In this document: piece by piece, positions 29,965-38,883 of the stretch
Layout of the letters: every line of letters starts with the position of its first letter
Numbering within the stretch: position 1 is the first letter of the stretch
Assembly (NCBI GenBank): GCA_036502625.1
Contig: DASXYG010000098.1
Coordinates: 1 to 64,000 of the forward strand
Source of the DNA: DASXYG01 sp036502625
GTDB taxonomy: Bacteria > Actinomycetota > Actinomycetes > Streptosporangiales > Streptosporangiaceae
Direction: 5' to 3'
DNA: 64,000 nucleotides
The notes under the pieces: generated by a model
The model's input: only the letters and a program-made list of their open reading frames with translations
The model's database searches: none
What the model was told of the DNA's origin: nothing
Position numbers and translations under genes: made by a program

Positions 29965-30650
29965 GGGGCGAGGCGTTCGATGGTCCAGCCCCCGTCGGTG
30001 TCCGGACGGTAGCGGAGCCGGTCGTGCAGGCGGTCGGCGCCGCCCTGCCAGAACTCGATCTCGGCCGGCACCACGCGGAAGCCGCCCCAGAAGTCGGGCA
30101 GCGGCACGGTCGTGCCCTCCGGCCAGCGGCCGGCCAGCTCGGCGAACCGGGTGCGCAGGATCTCGCGGTCGGGGATGACCGCGGACTGCCGCTCGCTCGC
30201 CCAGGCGCCGAGTTGCGAGCCGTACGGGCGGGAGTGGAAATACGCCGCGCTGTCGGCGCTCCCGAGCCGCTCGACGGTGCCGCGCACGCGGACCTGGCGG
30301 CGAATGGCGTGCCACGGGAAGACGAGCGCGGCGCGCGGATTCTCGCCGAGTTCTGCGCCCTTTCGCGACGTGTAGTTCGTATAGAAAACGAAACCTTCGG
30401 GCCCGTATCCCTTCAGCAGAACGGTACGGGCGTCCGGGAACCCGTCGGCGCCCGCGGTGGCCAGCACCATGGCGTTCGCCTCGGGTACCCCGGCGCGTAC
30501 GGCGTCGGCGATCCACGCGGCGAACTGCTCGACCGGGCTCGCGGCCACGGTGTCCTCGGTGAGCGGCCCACCGGCGTACGGGCTGCGCAGCTCCGCCGGG
30601 TTCAGTGGGGCGTCGGGCGATCCGGCGGGAATCTCATAAGAACGGTCCAC
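29961..30650 (-). CDS. pdxH: Pyridoxamine 5'-phosphate oxidase
   Basis: A 229-residue FMN enzyme oxidising pyridoxine or pyridoxamine phosphate to PLP in the cytosol. The family blocks are present: RTVLLKGY, FVFYTNYTSRKG with the FMN-phosphate contacts, FHSRPYGSQLGAWAS, and the C-terminal FWQGGADRLHDR signature. The GTG start at 30650 is assigned by length. It leads an operon with the MFS gene. The divergent gene is citrate synthase. Confidence 0.96.
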   Translation of the reverse strand: MDRSYEIPAGSPDAPLNPAELRSPYAGGPLTEDTVAASPVEQFAAWIADAVRAGVPEANAMVLATAGADGFPDARTVLLKGYGPEGFVFYTNYTSRKGAELGENPRAALVFPWHAIRRQVRVRGTVERLGSADSAAYFHSRPYGSQLGAWASERQSAVIPDREILRTRFAELAGRWPEGTTVPLPDFWGGFRVVPAEIEFWQGGADRLHDRLRYRPDTDGGWTIERLAP

Positions 30651-30793
30651 AAGACCCGATCATCTCGCGTGAAGTTCCGAACCGGGTAAAGGGCGACGCA
30701 CTTCACAGGTTCGCACGGCTCAGGGGCCCAGGTGGAGGCGGTTCAATGGAGCGGTCTCTTTTCATACCCAAGGGGGACGGAGGAAGTCGAAAC

Positions 30794-31897
30794 ATGTCCG
30801 ACTTCAAACCTGGACTCGAAGGCGTCGTCGCTTTCGAGACCGAAATCGCCGAACCGGACAAGGAGGGTGGCGCCCTCCGATATCGGGGTGTGGACATCGA
30901 GGAACTCGTCGGACGGGTCTCCTTCGGCCACATCTGGGGCCTGCTGGTCGACAACCAGTTCACCCCGGGACTCCCCGTAGCGGAACCGTTCCAGCTCCCC
31001 GTGCACTCCGGTGACATCCGGGTGGACGTCCAGGCCGCGCTCGCGACCCTGGCCAGCGCGTGGGGCCTGAAGCCGCTGCTGGACACCTCGGACGACAAGG
31101 CGCGCGACGACCTCGCGCGCGTCTCGGTCCAGGCGCTGTCGTTCGTGGCGCAGGCGGCACGCGGGCTCGACAAGCCGATGGTGCCGGAGAGCCGCGTGGC
31201 CGAGGGGAGGACGATCACCGAGCGCTTCATGATCCGCTGGCTCGGCGATCCCGACCCCGCGCACGTCAAGGCCGTCGACGCGTACTGGAGCTCCGCCGCC
31301 GAGCACGGCATGAACGCCTCCACGTTCACCGCACGTGTCATCGCGTCCACGGGCGCCGATGTCGCGGCGGCCATGTCGGGCGCGGTCGGCGCGATGTCCG
31401 GCCCGCTGCACGGCGGCGCGCCGTCGCGCGTGCTGCACATGATCGAGGGCGTCGAGCAGGCCGGCGACGCGAAGAAGTACGTCAAGGGCGTGCTCGACAG
31501 CGGCGAGCGGCTGATGGGCTTCGGCCACCGCGTCTACCGCGCGGAGGACCCGCGCGCCCGCGTCCTGCGCCGTACGGCACAGGAGATCGGCGCGCCGCGC
31601 TACGAAACGGCGGTGGCGCTGGAGAACGCGGCCCTGGAGGAACTGCACGCGCGGCGCCCGGACCGGGTGCTGGCCACCAATGTGGAGTTCTGGGCGGCGA
31701 TCATCCTGGACTTCGCGCAGATCCCGGCGAGCATGTTCACGTCCATGTTCACCTGTGCGCGCACGGCCGGATGGGCGGCGCACATCCTGGAGCAGAAGAA
31801 GACCGGCCGCCTGGTGCGCCCCAGCGCGAACTACGTCGGCCCGTCCTCGCGCCCGGCCGCCGACGTACCGGGTGCCGCCGAGGCGTTCGCGTCCTGA
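30794..31897 (+). CDS. citA: Citrate synthase 2
   Basis: A 367-residue type II-like citrate synthase condensing acetyl-CoA and oxaloacetate. The active-site histidines are in GPLHGGAPSR and GFGHRVYRAEDPRA. The canonical aspartate position (NVDF in most enzymes) reads NVEF here, and a nearby ILDF supplies an aspartate. This matches the actinobacterial CitA subgroup as I recall it. The ATG at 30794 has GGAGGA upstream. An in-frame ATG 16 codons earlier lacks a site. A terminator follows. Confidence 0.94.
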   Translation: MSDFKPGLEGVVAFETEIAEPDKEGGALRYRGVDIEELVGRVSFGHIWGLLVDNQFTPGLPVAEPFQLPVHSGDIRVDVQAALATLASAWGLKPLLDTSDDKARDDLARVSVQALSFVAQAARGLDKPMVPESRVAEGRTITERFMIRWLGDPDPAHVKAVDAYWSSAAEHGMNASTFTARVIASTGADVAAAMSGAVGAMSGPLHGGAPSRVLHMIEGVEQAGDAKKYVKGVLDSGERLMGFGHRVYRAEDPRARVLRRTAQEIGAPRYETAVALENAALEELHARRPDRVLATNVEFWAAIILDFAQIPASMFTSMFTCARTAGWAAHILEQKKTGRLVRPSANYVGPSSRPAADVPGAAEAFAS

Positions 31898-31915
31898 TCG
31901 GCTGTTCACCCTCCA

Positions 31916-31954
31916 CGGCCCGGCGGCCCCCGCTACCGCCGGGCCGGGGCTTTT
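31916..31954 (+). terminator. Intrinsic terminator after citA
   Basis: An 11-bp GC stem (31916-31926 with 31936-31946) and a 9-base loop are followed by GGGCTTTT. It starts 19 bases after the citA stop. Confidence 0.85.
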
Positions 31955-32120
31955 CCCGCTATTGGCCGTGTATTGGCACGCCATTCGCCCCCCGAGTCCG
32001 AACTGATAGCGAGCTGAGAAGCGAGTGGGCGGATTCTCAGTTAGTGTCTGTAACCTCCCGCTAGACCGGGTGCGGGACCGCATCCGTGGGCATCCGGACG
32101 ATCCGCGACGGTAGGGCTGT

Positions 32121-33179
32121 ATGAGCGACGAGAAGGACGACGACAAGGGCCGCGCGCGGTTCGGCGATCTGGAGAAGAAGATCGTCACCGACAGCATCAA
32201 CCCGGGCGGCAAGCCGGATTACCTGGCGCAGCGCACCAAGCGCAAGCAGATGCGCGGTCTCGACGACCCGCGCATGGTGCGCGGCGACGAGTCGGTGCCC
32301 GCCGTGGTGCCGCCGTCCGTGCTGCGCGGCAGTGTGCTCGGCGTGGTGTACCTGGTCGTCCTGGCCGGGTTCGTGTGGACCGGCTGGAACGCCGTCAACA
32401 TGTACACCGGGACCCACGGCGGCGGCACCGTCGGCCGTGTGGACGTCGCGAAGTGCGCGCCGATCGACTGGAAGCAGCCGGGTTCCTGGATCTACCCGGT
32501 CGCCACCTGCACCGGCTTCTTCGTGCCCACCTCCCAGGCCGACCTCCGCAAGGGCATCGCCGTCACCGACAACGTGACGGTCGTCGGCGCCTCGAAGGCG
32601 TCCGTGGGCAAGGAGATCACCGGCGCCCACATGCCCTCCACCGGCACCACCGTGTACGTCAGCGGCTGGGCCGGCTGGATCTGGTGGTCCGTCGTGGCGC
32701 TCGTCCTGCTGCTCCTGCTGCTGTTCCTGACCTTCCGCCGCCATGGCCTCGTCCCCGGCACCCGCGCCATCCTGAGCGCGCGCGCCGAGCGCCGCGCCCG
32801 GGTCCACGCCCAGGAGCAGGCCCGCGAGCGCGCCCGTGAGCTGCGGAGGAAGCGTGCCGCCGAGGCGCGGGAGAAGGCCTCCGGCAAGAAGTCGGGCGGC
32901 AAGACCCCGGCGAAGTCCGGCGGTACGAAGGCGTCCAACGGCAAGGCCGCGGCCGCGAAGTCCGAGAGCGAGTCCGACGACACCGCCGCCGCCAAGAAGC
33001 CGCAGGCCAAGAAGGCGCCGCCGCGGAAGAAGGCCAAGAACCCGGCGCACGTCGGAACGGTCGCCGGCACGGCCCGCAAGGTCGAGCCCGAGGACCTCGC
33101 CGACCCCGACGACACCGCCGGCTCGGACGACACGGCCAAGGACACCGCTAAGGACACCGCGAAGGACTCCGCGGAGTAG
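32121..33179 (+). CDS. Hypothetical two-pass membrane protein with Lys/Ala tail
   Basis: A 352-residue protein of unknown function. A charged N-terminus of about 68 residues precedes a first membrane helix (about 70-92). An external loop of about 90 residues with two cysteines (AKCAPID, VATCTGF) follows, then a second helix (about 183-206). The cytosolic tail of about 145 residues is Lys/Ala/Glu-rich and disordered, histone-H1-like in composition, ending in repeated KDTA units. The loop cysteines may form a disulfide. It stands alone between citA and serC. Confidence 0.8.
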   Translation: MSDEKDDDKGRARFGDLEKKIVTDSINPGGKPDYLAQRTKRKQMRGLDDPRMVRGDESVPAVVPPSVLRGSVLGVVYLVVLAGFVWTGWNAVNMYTGTHGGGTVGRVDVAKCAPIDWKQPGSWIYPVATCTGFFVPTSQADLRKGIAVTDNVTVVGASKASVGKEITGAHMPSTGTTVYVSGWAGWIWWSVVALVLLLLLLFLTFRRHGLVPGTRAILSARAERRARVHAQEQARERARELRRKRAAEAREKASGKKSGGKTPAKSGGTKASNGKAAAAKSESESDDTAAAKKPQAKKAPPRKKAKNPAHVGTVAGTARKVEPEDLADPDDTAGSDDTAKDTAKDTAKDSAE

Positions 33180-33223
33180 CCCGCCACCCCGGTCCGCCAC
33201 GGGGTGGCCCTAAGCTCGTACGG

Positions 33224-34336
33224 GTGACCGAGCTAACGATCCCCCACGACATCCGGCCCGCCGACGGCAGGTTCGGTTCCGGTCCGTCGAAGGTGCGCCC
33301 GGAGCAGCTCGCCGCCCTCGCGGAGTCCGGCAGCCGCTACATGGGCACGTCCCACCGCCAGGCGCCGGTGAAGTCGCTGGTCCACCGCGTCCGTACGGGC
33401 ATGTCGGCGCTGTTCGACCTGCCCGACGGCTACGAGGTCGTGCTCGGCCTCGGCGGCTCGACGGCGTTCTGGGACATCACGGCGTACGGGCTGGTCCGCG
33501 CGCGGTCGCAGCACCTGGTGTTCGGCGACTTCTCCGCGAAGTGCGAACGCGCCGTGCGCAAGGCGCCGTGGCTGGAGACGTCGGTCGTCGAGGCGGAGCT
33601 CGGCCGCCACCCGGAGCCGCGCGCCGAGGCCGGCGTCGACGCGTACGCCCTGACCCACAACGAGACGTCCACCGGCGTGGCCATGCCGGTGGACCGCGTC
33701 GAGGGCGCCGACCCGGGCGCGCTGGTGCTGGTCGACGCCACGAGCGCGGCGGGCGGCATCTGGGTGGAGCCCGCGGAGTTCGACGCCTACTACTTCGCGC
33801 CGCAGAAGTGCTTCGCCTCCGACGGCGGGCTGTGGGTCGCGCTGATGTCCCCGGCGGCGATCGAGCGCGCCCGGGAGATCGCCGCCGACCGCTACGTACC
33901 GGACTTCTTCTCGCTGCCCCTCGCGATCGACAACTCCCGCAAGGACCAGACGTACAACACCCCCGCCGTGGCCACGCTGCTGCTGATGGCCGACCAGGTG
34001 GAGTGGATGAACGACCAGGGCGGCCTGGCCTGGGCGACGAGCCGTACGGCCGATTCGTCGAGCGCGCTCTACACCTGGGCGGAGAAGGCGCCGTACGCCC
34101 GGCCGTTCGTGGCCGACGCCGGGATGCGCTCGCAGGTCGTCGGCACGATCGACTTCGACGACGCGGTCGACACCGCGGCGCTCGCCGCGACCCTGCGCGC
34201 GAACGGCATCGTCGACGTCGAGAAGTACCGCTCGGTCAAGCGCAACCAGCTCCGCGTCGGCATGTACCCCGCGGTCGACCCGGCCGACGTCGAGGCGCTG
34301 ACCGCCTGTATCGACTACGTCGTCGAGCGGATGTAG
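33224..34336 (+). CDS. serC: Phosphoserine aminotransferase
   Basis: A 370-residue PLP enzyme of serine biosynthesis, converting phosphohydroxypyruvate to phosphoserine. It is the actinobacterial form with FGSGPSKVRPEQL at the start and the PLP Lys195 in FAPQKCFASDGG. The substrate loop GTSHRQAPVK is kept. It begins at GTG 33224. It complements glyA upstream in serine/glycine supply, though the two are 10 kb apart. It converges on the secreted protein gene with only 10 bases between stops. Confidence 0.96.
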   Translation: MTELTIPHDIRPADGRFGSGPSKVRPEQLAALAESGSRYMGTSHRQAPVKSLVHRVRTGMSALFDLPDGYEVVLGLGGSTAFWDITAYGLVRARSQHLVFGDFSAKCERAVRKAPWLETSVVEAELGRHPEPRAEAGVDAYALTHNETSTGVAMPVDRVEGADPGALVLVDATSAAGGIWVEPAEFDAYYFAPQKCFASDGGLWVALMSPAAIERAREIAADRYVPDFFSLPLAIDNSRKDQTYNTPAVATLLLMADQVEWMNDQGGLAWATSRTADSSSALYTWAEKAPYARPFVADAGMRSQVVGTIDFDDAVDTAALAATLRANGIVDVEKYRSVKRNQLRVGMYPAVDPADVEALTACIDYVVERM

Positions 34337-34346
34337 CGCCGCCCGT

Positions 34347-35345
34347 TCACCCGCGCCGGCGGCGCACCACGAACACCACGACCGCGGCGATCGCCAGCAC
34401 GATGACCAGGCCCGTCAGGGTGCTGTTCCCGCCGCCGCCGTCCTTCGGCGCCGCCTTGCCGGGCTGGGCCGCGTTCGTCGGCTTCGGCGCGGGCTTCGGG
34501 CGCAGGCCGTCCGGCACGGGGATGCGCCACACCGGGCTGTTCCGGCCCTCGGAGCCGATCAGCAGCGACCGGCCGCCGCGCTCGTACGTGATCGACTCGC
34601 CCTGCTTCTGGCTGGGCAGGAAGCTCGTGGTCACGGCGTGGCCGATGCGGTCGTAGAACTGCGCGCTGAAGTACGTGCGGATCACGAACGAGGAGCCGTC
34701 GGGCGCGTACGACGCGTCGGTGGCCATCGAGGGGGCGTCGCCGACGCGGTGCAGGATGTTCATGCGGTCGGCGCGCAGGTGCTTCGGCGCGCGGTAGATG
34801 CCGCCGTTCCACTCCTTGCTGATGACGTACAGCCGGTTGTCCCGCGGGTCGATCATGATGGCCTCGGCGTTGCGCGGGCCGTCGGCGTACTTCATCCGGA
34901 ACCGCGTGGCGTGCACGCTCCGGTCGGTCAGCCCGGACGGCTCGGGGAAGCGGAACACCGCCACGTTGGGCCAGGCTCCGCCGAGGTTGTCGCCGGTGTC
35001 CGCGACGTACACCGCGGGCCGCCCCTGGCCGTCGCGGCCCATCCCGATGGCCTCCCAGTCGCGCGCGACGAACCCGGCCAGCCGCAGCTCGGCGCGCGTC
35101 TTCCCGTTCGGCCCGACGGCGAAGACCCGCGCGCTGTCGCCGCTGTCGTTGTGCGTGTACGTCACGCCGGGGAACCGGATGCTGGCGGCCAGGCCGCTGG
35201 ACTCGTCGATCCGGTGGTCGCCCATGTGGAACGCGATGTGGTTCGGGCCGCGCGCCGCCGCGGACGCCCCCGGCGCGGCGAGCACGGGCAGGGCGATCAG
35301 GGCGGGGGCCGCGGCCAGGGCGAACCGGCGGACGGATGTGCGCAC
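34347..35345 (-). CDS. Secreted membrane-anchored beta-propeller-like protein
   Basis: A 332-residue exported protein. It has a Sec signal (RRFALAAAPALIALPVLA, cleavage near ASA) and a C-terminal anchor helix followed by RRRRG. The body has repeated Asp-rich strands such as YTHNDSGDSARVF and YVADTGDNLGG, typical of propeller or esterase-like secreted proteins. No catalytic motif is recognised. A Pro/Lys-rich linker precedes the anchor. The GTG at 35345 is chosen to give the signal peptide. Function unknown. Confidence 0.85.
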   Translation of the reverse strand: MRTSVRRFALAAAPALIALPVLAAPGASAAARGPNHIAFHMGDHRIDESSGLAASIRFPGVTYTHNDSGDSARVFAVGPNGKTRAELRLAGFVARDWEAIGMGRDGQGRPAVYVADTGDNLGGAWPNVAVFRFPEPSGLTDRSVHATRFRMKYADGPRNAEAIMIDPRDNRLYVISKEWNGGIYRAPKHLRADRMNILHRVGDAPSMATDASYAPDGSSFVIRTYFSAQFYDRIGHAVTTSFLPSQKQGESITYERGGRSLLIGSEGRNSPVWRIPVPDGLRPKPAPKPTNAAQPGKAAPKDGGGGNSTLTGLVIVLAIAAVVVFVVRRRRG

Positions 35346-35422
35346 CAGGACAGCGTGGCACGGCCGGGCCCGTACGCGGTGCCGGTGCCCGGCGGCGCGG
35401 GGCACGCAGTAACCTCGAAAGC

Positions 35423-35506
35423 GTGTACCGCCCCCGCCCGTGGTTCCTGCCGACCGTGCTCGGCGTGCTCGTGCTGGTCGTCCTGATCGGCGCGCTACTG
35501 CGGTGA
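35423..35506 (+). CDS. Tiny single-pass membrane peptide
   Basis: A 27-codon frame from GTG 35423 to TGA 35506 encodes VYRPRPWFLPTVLG followed by an unbroken Val/Leu/Ile helix ending ALLR. The composition is that of a one-pass peptide with a positive N-side. No strong ribosome site is visible. Its 3' end overlaps the thpR gene on the other strand by 12 bases. The case rests on the hydrophobic pattern alone. Confidence 0.4.
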   Translation: MYRPRPWFLPTVLGVLVLVVLIGALLR

Positions 35507-36061
35507 CCCCCGGCCGCCGTCGAGCGGCCAGGCGTGCAGGGTTTCGTACGACGGGCTCGGTCCCAGATGGCTGCGGACCAATCGCAGCTCCCCGGCGCGC
35601 CACCGCCCCCCGTCGACCGCGTCGAGCCCGGCCACGACATCGCTGAGGTCGGTCGGCGTACGGCAGCGGGCCAGCGTGAGGTGCGGGCGGTACGGCTTCC
35701 GGTCCGGCGGCACCCCCAGGCGGCGCCCGGCGGCGGCCGCCGATTCCGCGAGGCGCCGCAGCCCGCGCAGGTCGCCGCGCACGTCCGCCCACAGGACGTG
35801 CGCACGCTCCGGCCGGGGGAACGCGCCGCCGCCGGTCAGCGCCAGGTCCAGTGGCGGGGTGCGGCCTGCGGCGCGGGCCAGCCGCCGCGCGAGCGCGGGC
35901 AGCCGCTCCGGGGCGAGCTCGCCGTAGAACGCCAGCGTGATGTGCCACTGCTCGCGGACGGACCAGCGCAGCGCCGGACGGTCGTCCCGTACGGCGGCGA
36001 TCGCGGCGGCCAGGTGGTCGAGCACGCGCGATGGGGGCGTCACGGCGGCGAACAGGCGCAT
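35495..36061 (-). CDS. thpR: RNA 2',3'-cyclic phosphodiesterase
   Basis: A 188-residue 2H phosphoesterase (LigT/ThpR). The two HxT motifs are HITLAF (about 42-47) and HLTLAR (about 126-131), spaced as in the family. It opens RNA 2',3'-cyclic phosphates. The ATG at 36061 fits the family start (MRLFAAV). It follows phoU on the same strand, but a strong terminator lies between them. Confidence 0.93.
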   Translation of the reverse strand: MRLFAAVTPPSRVLDHLAAAIAAVRDDRPALRWSVREQWHITLAFYGELAPERLPALARRLARAAGRTPPLDLALTGGGAFPRPERAHVLWADVRGDLRGLRRLAESAAAAGRRLGVPPDRKPYRPHLTLARCRTPTDLSDVVAGLDAVDGGRWRAGELRLVRSHLGPSPSYETLHAWPLDGGRGSPQ

Positions 36062-36079
36062 GCGTCCACCTATATACAC

Positions 36080-36115
36080 GCCGCCGGGGCGCCGACAATG
36101 CGGCGCCCCGGCGGC
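36080..36115 (-). terminator. Terminator after phoU
   Basis: A perfect 15-bp stem (36080-36094 with 36101-36115) encloses a 6-base loop. It lies 16 bases after the phoU stop and 18 bases before the thpR start. Confidence 0.85.
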
Positions 36116-36131
36116 GAAGTTTGCGAACCGG

Positions 36132-36773
36132 CTACGGGCGTTCGCCCGTGGCCAGGTAGACCACGTTGCGGGCCAGGTGGACGGCGTGGTCGCCGTAGCG
36201 CTCGAAGTAGCGCTGGGCGAGCGTGATGTCGACGGCCGCCTCGATGCCGTGCGACCAGCCGGGCGAGAGGATCTTCTTGAAGAGCTGGCGCTGCAGCTTG
36301 TCCAGCGCGTCGTCGTCGGACTCCAGCTCAAGGGCGGTGGGCACGTCGTGGGACGCGATCACGCTGCCGGCCTTGGTGATCAGCCGCTCGGAGATCTGGC
36401 CCATTTCGAGGAACGTGTCGCGCAGCTCCGGCGGGATGGCGGAGTCGGGGTGGCGGCGGCGTGCCGTACGCGCCACGTGGACGGCCAGGTCGCCCATGCG
36501 CTCCAGCACACCGGCCATGCGCAGCGCCGAGACGATCTTCCGCAGGTCGCCGGCGACCGGCTGCTGCTGGGCCATCAGGCTCAGGACGCTCGTCTCGATC
36601 TCGTCGTGCGCGAGGTCCACGGCCTTGTCACCGGAGATGACGCCTTCCGCCAGGCTCAGGTCGGCGTCGAGAAGGGCGGTGGTCGCCCGCGATACGGCGG
36701 AGCGGACGAGCCGCGTCATCTCGACCAGTCGATCGGTGAGGGCGTCAAGCTCCTCGTGATAGGTGTCGCGCAT
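36132..36773 (-). CDS. phoU: Phosphate regulator PhoU
   Basis: A 213-residue all-helical protein with two PhoU repeats. Each has a metal-cluster helix: the first contains GDKAVDLAHDEIE (about 50-62), and the second contains RYFERYGDHAVHLARNV (about 187-203). PhoU restrains the phosphate kinase when phosphate is ample. It is divergent from senX3-regX3, and a PHO-type box lies between, so it is probably under RegX3 control. No pst genes are in the window. Confidence 0.96.
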   Translation of the reverse strand: MRDTYHEELDALTDRLVEMTRLVRSAVSRATTALLDADLSLAEGVISGDKAVDLAHDEIETSVLSLMAQQQPVAGDLRKIVSALRMAGVLERMGDLAVHVARTARRRHPDSAIPPELRDTFLEMGQISERLITKAGSVIASHDVPTALELESDDDALDKLQRQLFKKILSPGWSHGIEAAVDITLAQRYFERYGDHAVHLARNVVYLATGERP

Positions 36774-36791
36774 GGTCTCCAGCCTGACATT

Positions 36792-36824
36792 TCGACGTGA
36801 ACGGTTTTGAGCCCAGGAGTGAAC
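36792..36824 (-). promoter_or_regulatory. PHO-box-like direct repeats
   Basis: On the minus strand three 11-base units follow each other: GTTCACTCCTG, GGCTCAAAACC and GTTCACGTCGA. Two begin with the GTTCAC core of actinobacterial PHO boxes, set exactly 22 bases apart. It lies 18-50 bases before phoU and 62 bases before senX3, so RegX3 could control both. Confidence 0.65.
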
Positions 36825-36886
36825 AGTCGGAGAAACTGCTGGCGGGGGCGTCTTCGATACGGAATCGGGTGTTTACCATCGTAGGT

Positions 36887-38068
36887 GTGAATACGGAGGT
36901 GGTCGCGGGTCTGGCGGGCATCGTCGGACTTGTTGTGGGGGTGGCGGCAGTGCTCGCGTTCCGCTTCAGCGAGCAGTCGCAGCGCCGCCTGCCTGAGCCG
37001 CGCCCCGGGGCCGAGCTGCCGCCGGGGATCGCCTCCGTGCTCGCGGTCCTCCCGTCCTCGGCCGTGGTCATCGACTCCGGCGACCGCGTGCTGCGGGCGA
37101 GCTCCGCGGCGCGCGCCTTCGGGCTCGTACGCGGCGACCGCCTGGTGATCTCCGATCTCCTCGCGCTCGCCCGGCAGGTGCGCAAGGACGGCGAGATCCG
37201 CGAATCCGAGATCGAGGTCGCCGGGCGGGTCCTGGGGCGCGAGCCGACGTCGTTCAACGTCCGCGTCGCGCCGCTCGGGCAGGGCGGCCTCGTGCTCGTC
37301 CTCGCCGAGGACCAGTCCGAGCACCGCCGCGTCGAGGCGGTGCGCCGCGACTTCGTGGCGAACGTCAGCCATGAGCTGAAGACACCGGTCGGCGCGTTGT
37401 CGCTGCTGGCCGAGACGATGGAGTCGGCGGCCGACGACCCCGAGGCGGTGCGCAGGTTCGCCGGGCGCATGCAGCACGAGGCCGCCCGGCTGATCAACGT
37501 GGTGCAGGACGTCATCACGCTGTCGCAGGTGCAGGACGGCCAGCCGCCGACCTCGCCGAAGCGCGTCGAGCTCGACACCGTCATCACCGACGCGGTCGAC
37601 CACTGCCGGATGAAGGCCGACGCGAAGACGATCCAGTTGGTGACGTCCGGTCAGAGCGGCGTGGCCGTACGCGGCGACCCCGAGCTGCTGAAGACGGCGG
37701 TGCGCAACCTCACCGACAACGCGGTCAACTACTCTCCGGAGAACACCCGCGTGGTCGTCGTGACCAGGCCCGCGCCGGACGGCATGGCCGAGATCAGCGT
37801 CACCGACCAGGGCATCGGCATCCCGGAGGCCGAGATCGAGCGGATCTTCGAGCGGTTCTACCGCGTCGACTCCGCCCGGTCGCGGTCCACCGGCGGAACC
37901 GGGCTCGGCCTGGCCATCGTCAAGCACGTCGCCACCACCCACGGTGGCGAGGTGTCCGTATGGAGCAAGGAGGGCGCCGGCTCCACATTCACCCTGCGGC
38001 TGCCCATGTCGAACGAGCGCGCCCCGGCCATTCCGGGAGCGCGCGCCCCCGAGGAGGTCCGACCGTGA
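36887..38068 (+). CDS. senX3: Phosphate sensor kinase SenX3/PhoR
   Basis: A kinase of about 393 residues. It has one N-terminal helix (VVAGLAGIVGLVVGVAAVLAF), a PAS-like domain (about 45-135), and the H-box FVANVSHELKTPVGAL. The N-box is NLTDNAVNYSP and the G boxes are DQGIGIP and GGTGLGLAIVKHVA. I choose GTG 36887 because the longer ATG start at 36797 would lie inside the PHO box. It overlaps regX3 by 4 bases. It matches mycobacterial SenX3 and senses phosphate status through the Pst/PhoU system. Confidence 0.95.
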   Translation: MNTEVVAGLAGIVGLVVGVAAVLAFRFSEQSQRRLPEPRPGAELPPGIASVLAVLPSSAVVIDSGDRVLRASSAARAFGLVRGDRLVISDLLALARQVRKDGEIRESEIEVAGRVLGREPTSFNVRVAPLGQGGLVLVLAEDQSEHRRVEAVRRDFVANVSHELKTPVGALSLLAETMESAADDPEAVRRFAGRMQHEAARLINVVQDVITLSQVQDGQPPTSPKRVELDTVITDAVDHCRMKADAKTIQLVTSGQSGVAVRGDPELLKTAVRNLTDNAVNYSPENTRVVVVTRPAPDGMAEISVTDQGIGIPEAEIERIFERFYRVDSARSRSTGGTGLGLAIVKHVATTHGGEVSVWSKEGAGSTFTLRLPMSNERAPAIPGARAPEEVRP

Positions 38069-38766
38069 CCCGAGTGCTCGTCGTCGAGGACGAAGAGTCG
38101 TTCAGCGACGCACTTGCCTACATGCTGCGCAAGGAGGGATTCGAGGTCGCCGTGGCGGCGTCGGGGCCGGCCGCGCTCGACGCGTTCGACCGTGACGGCG
38201 CCGACCTCGTCCTGCTCGACCTGATGCTGCCCGGCTTGTCGGGCACCGAGGTGTGCCGCACGATCCGGCAGACGTCCAACGTCCCGGTCATCATGCTGAC
38301 CGCGAAGGACAGCGAGATCGACAAGGTGGTCGGGCTGGAGCTCGGCGCCGACGACTACGTCACGAAGCCGTTCTCCACCCGCGAGCTCGTCGCCCGCATC
38401 CGCGCGGTCCTGCGCCGCCGGGTCGACGTCGAGGACGTCGCGACGAGCGCGCTCGAGGCCGGTCCCGTACGCATGGACGTCGAACGCCACGTCGTCACCG
38501 TGCGCGGCAGCGAGGTGCAGTTGCCGCTGAAGGAGTTCGAGCTGCTCGAAGTGCTGCTGCGCAACGCCGGGCGTGTGCTGACCCGCATGCAGCTCATCGA
38601 CCGCGTCTGGGGCGCCGACTACGTGGGCGACACGAAGACGCTCGACGTCCACGTCAAGCGGCTGCGCGGGAAGGTCGAGACCGACCCGGGCACGCCCGCG
38701 CACATCGTGACCGTGCGCGGCCTCGGCTACAAGTTCGAGCCCGACCCCGTACCCGCGCGCGGGTAG
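38065..38766 (+). CDS. regX3: Phosphate response regulator RegX3/PhoP
   Basis: A 233-residue OmpR-type regulator. The receiver (1-120) has VVEDEES, the acceptor in VLLDLMLPG, MLTAKD and VTKPF. The winged helix (about 135-230) has VQLPLKEFELLEVLLRNAG and TLDVHVKRLRGKVE. It starts at GTG 38065, overlapping the senX3 stop. It is expected to bind the PHO box between phoU and senX3. Confidence 0.96.
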   Translation: MTRVLVVEDEESFSDALAYMLRKEGFEVAVAASGPAALDAFDRDGADLVLLDLMLPGLSGTEVCRTIRQTSNVPVIMLTAKDSEIDKVVGLELGADDYVTKPFSTRELVARIRAVLRRRVDVEDVATSALEAGPVRMDVERHVVTVRGSEVQLPLKEFELLEVLLRNAGRVLTRMQLIDRVWGADYVGDTKTLDVHVKRLRGKVETDPGTPAHIVTVRGLGYKFEPDPVPARG

Positions 38767-38883
38767 CCGCGCCGGGCCCCCGGTCCGGGGAACCGGCGGC
38801 GAGGCGAATCCATCGAAACCGGGACCAGAGATGTCCTAGCATCCAGATTCGCCCGCCCAGGTGTTCCACAGAAACGGACCGAC

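Noticed and set aside
30746..30793. Upstream ATG extending citrate synthase by 16 residues
   Set aside because: No ribosome site precedes it, while GGAGGA precedes the ATG at 30794, which fits the family start.
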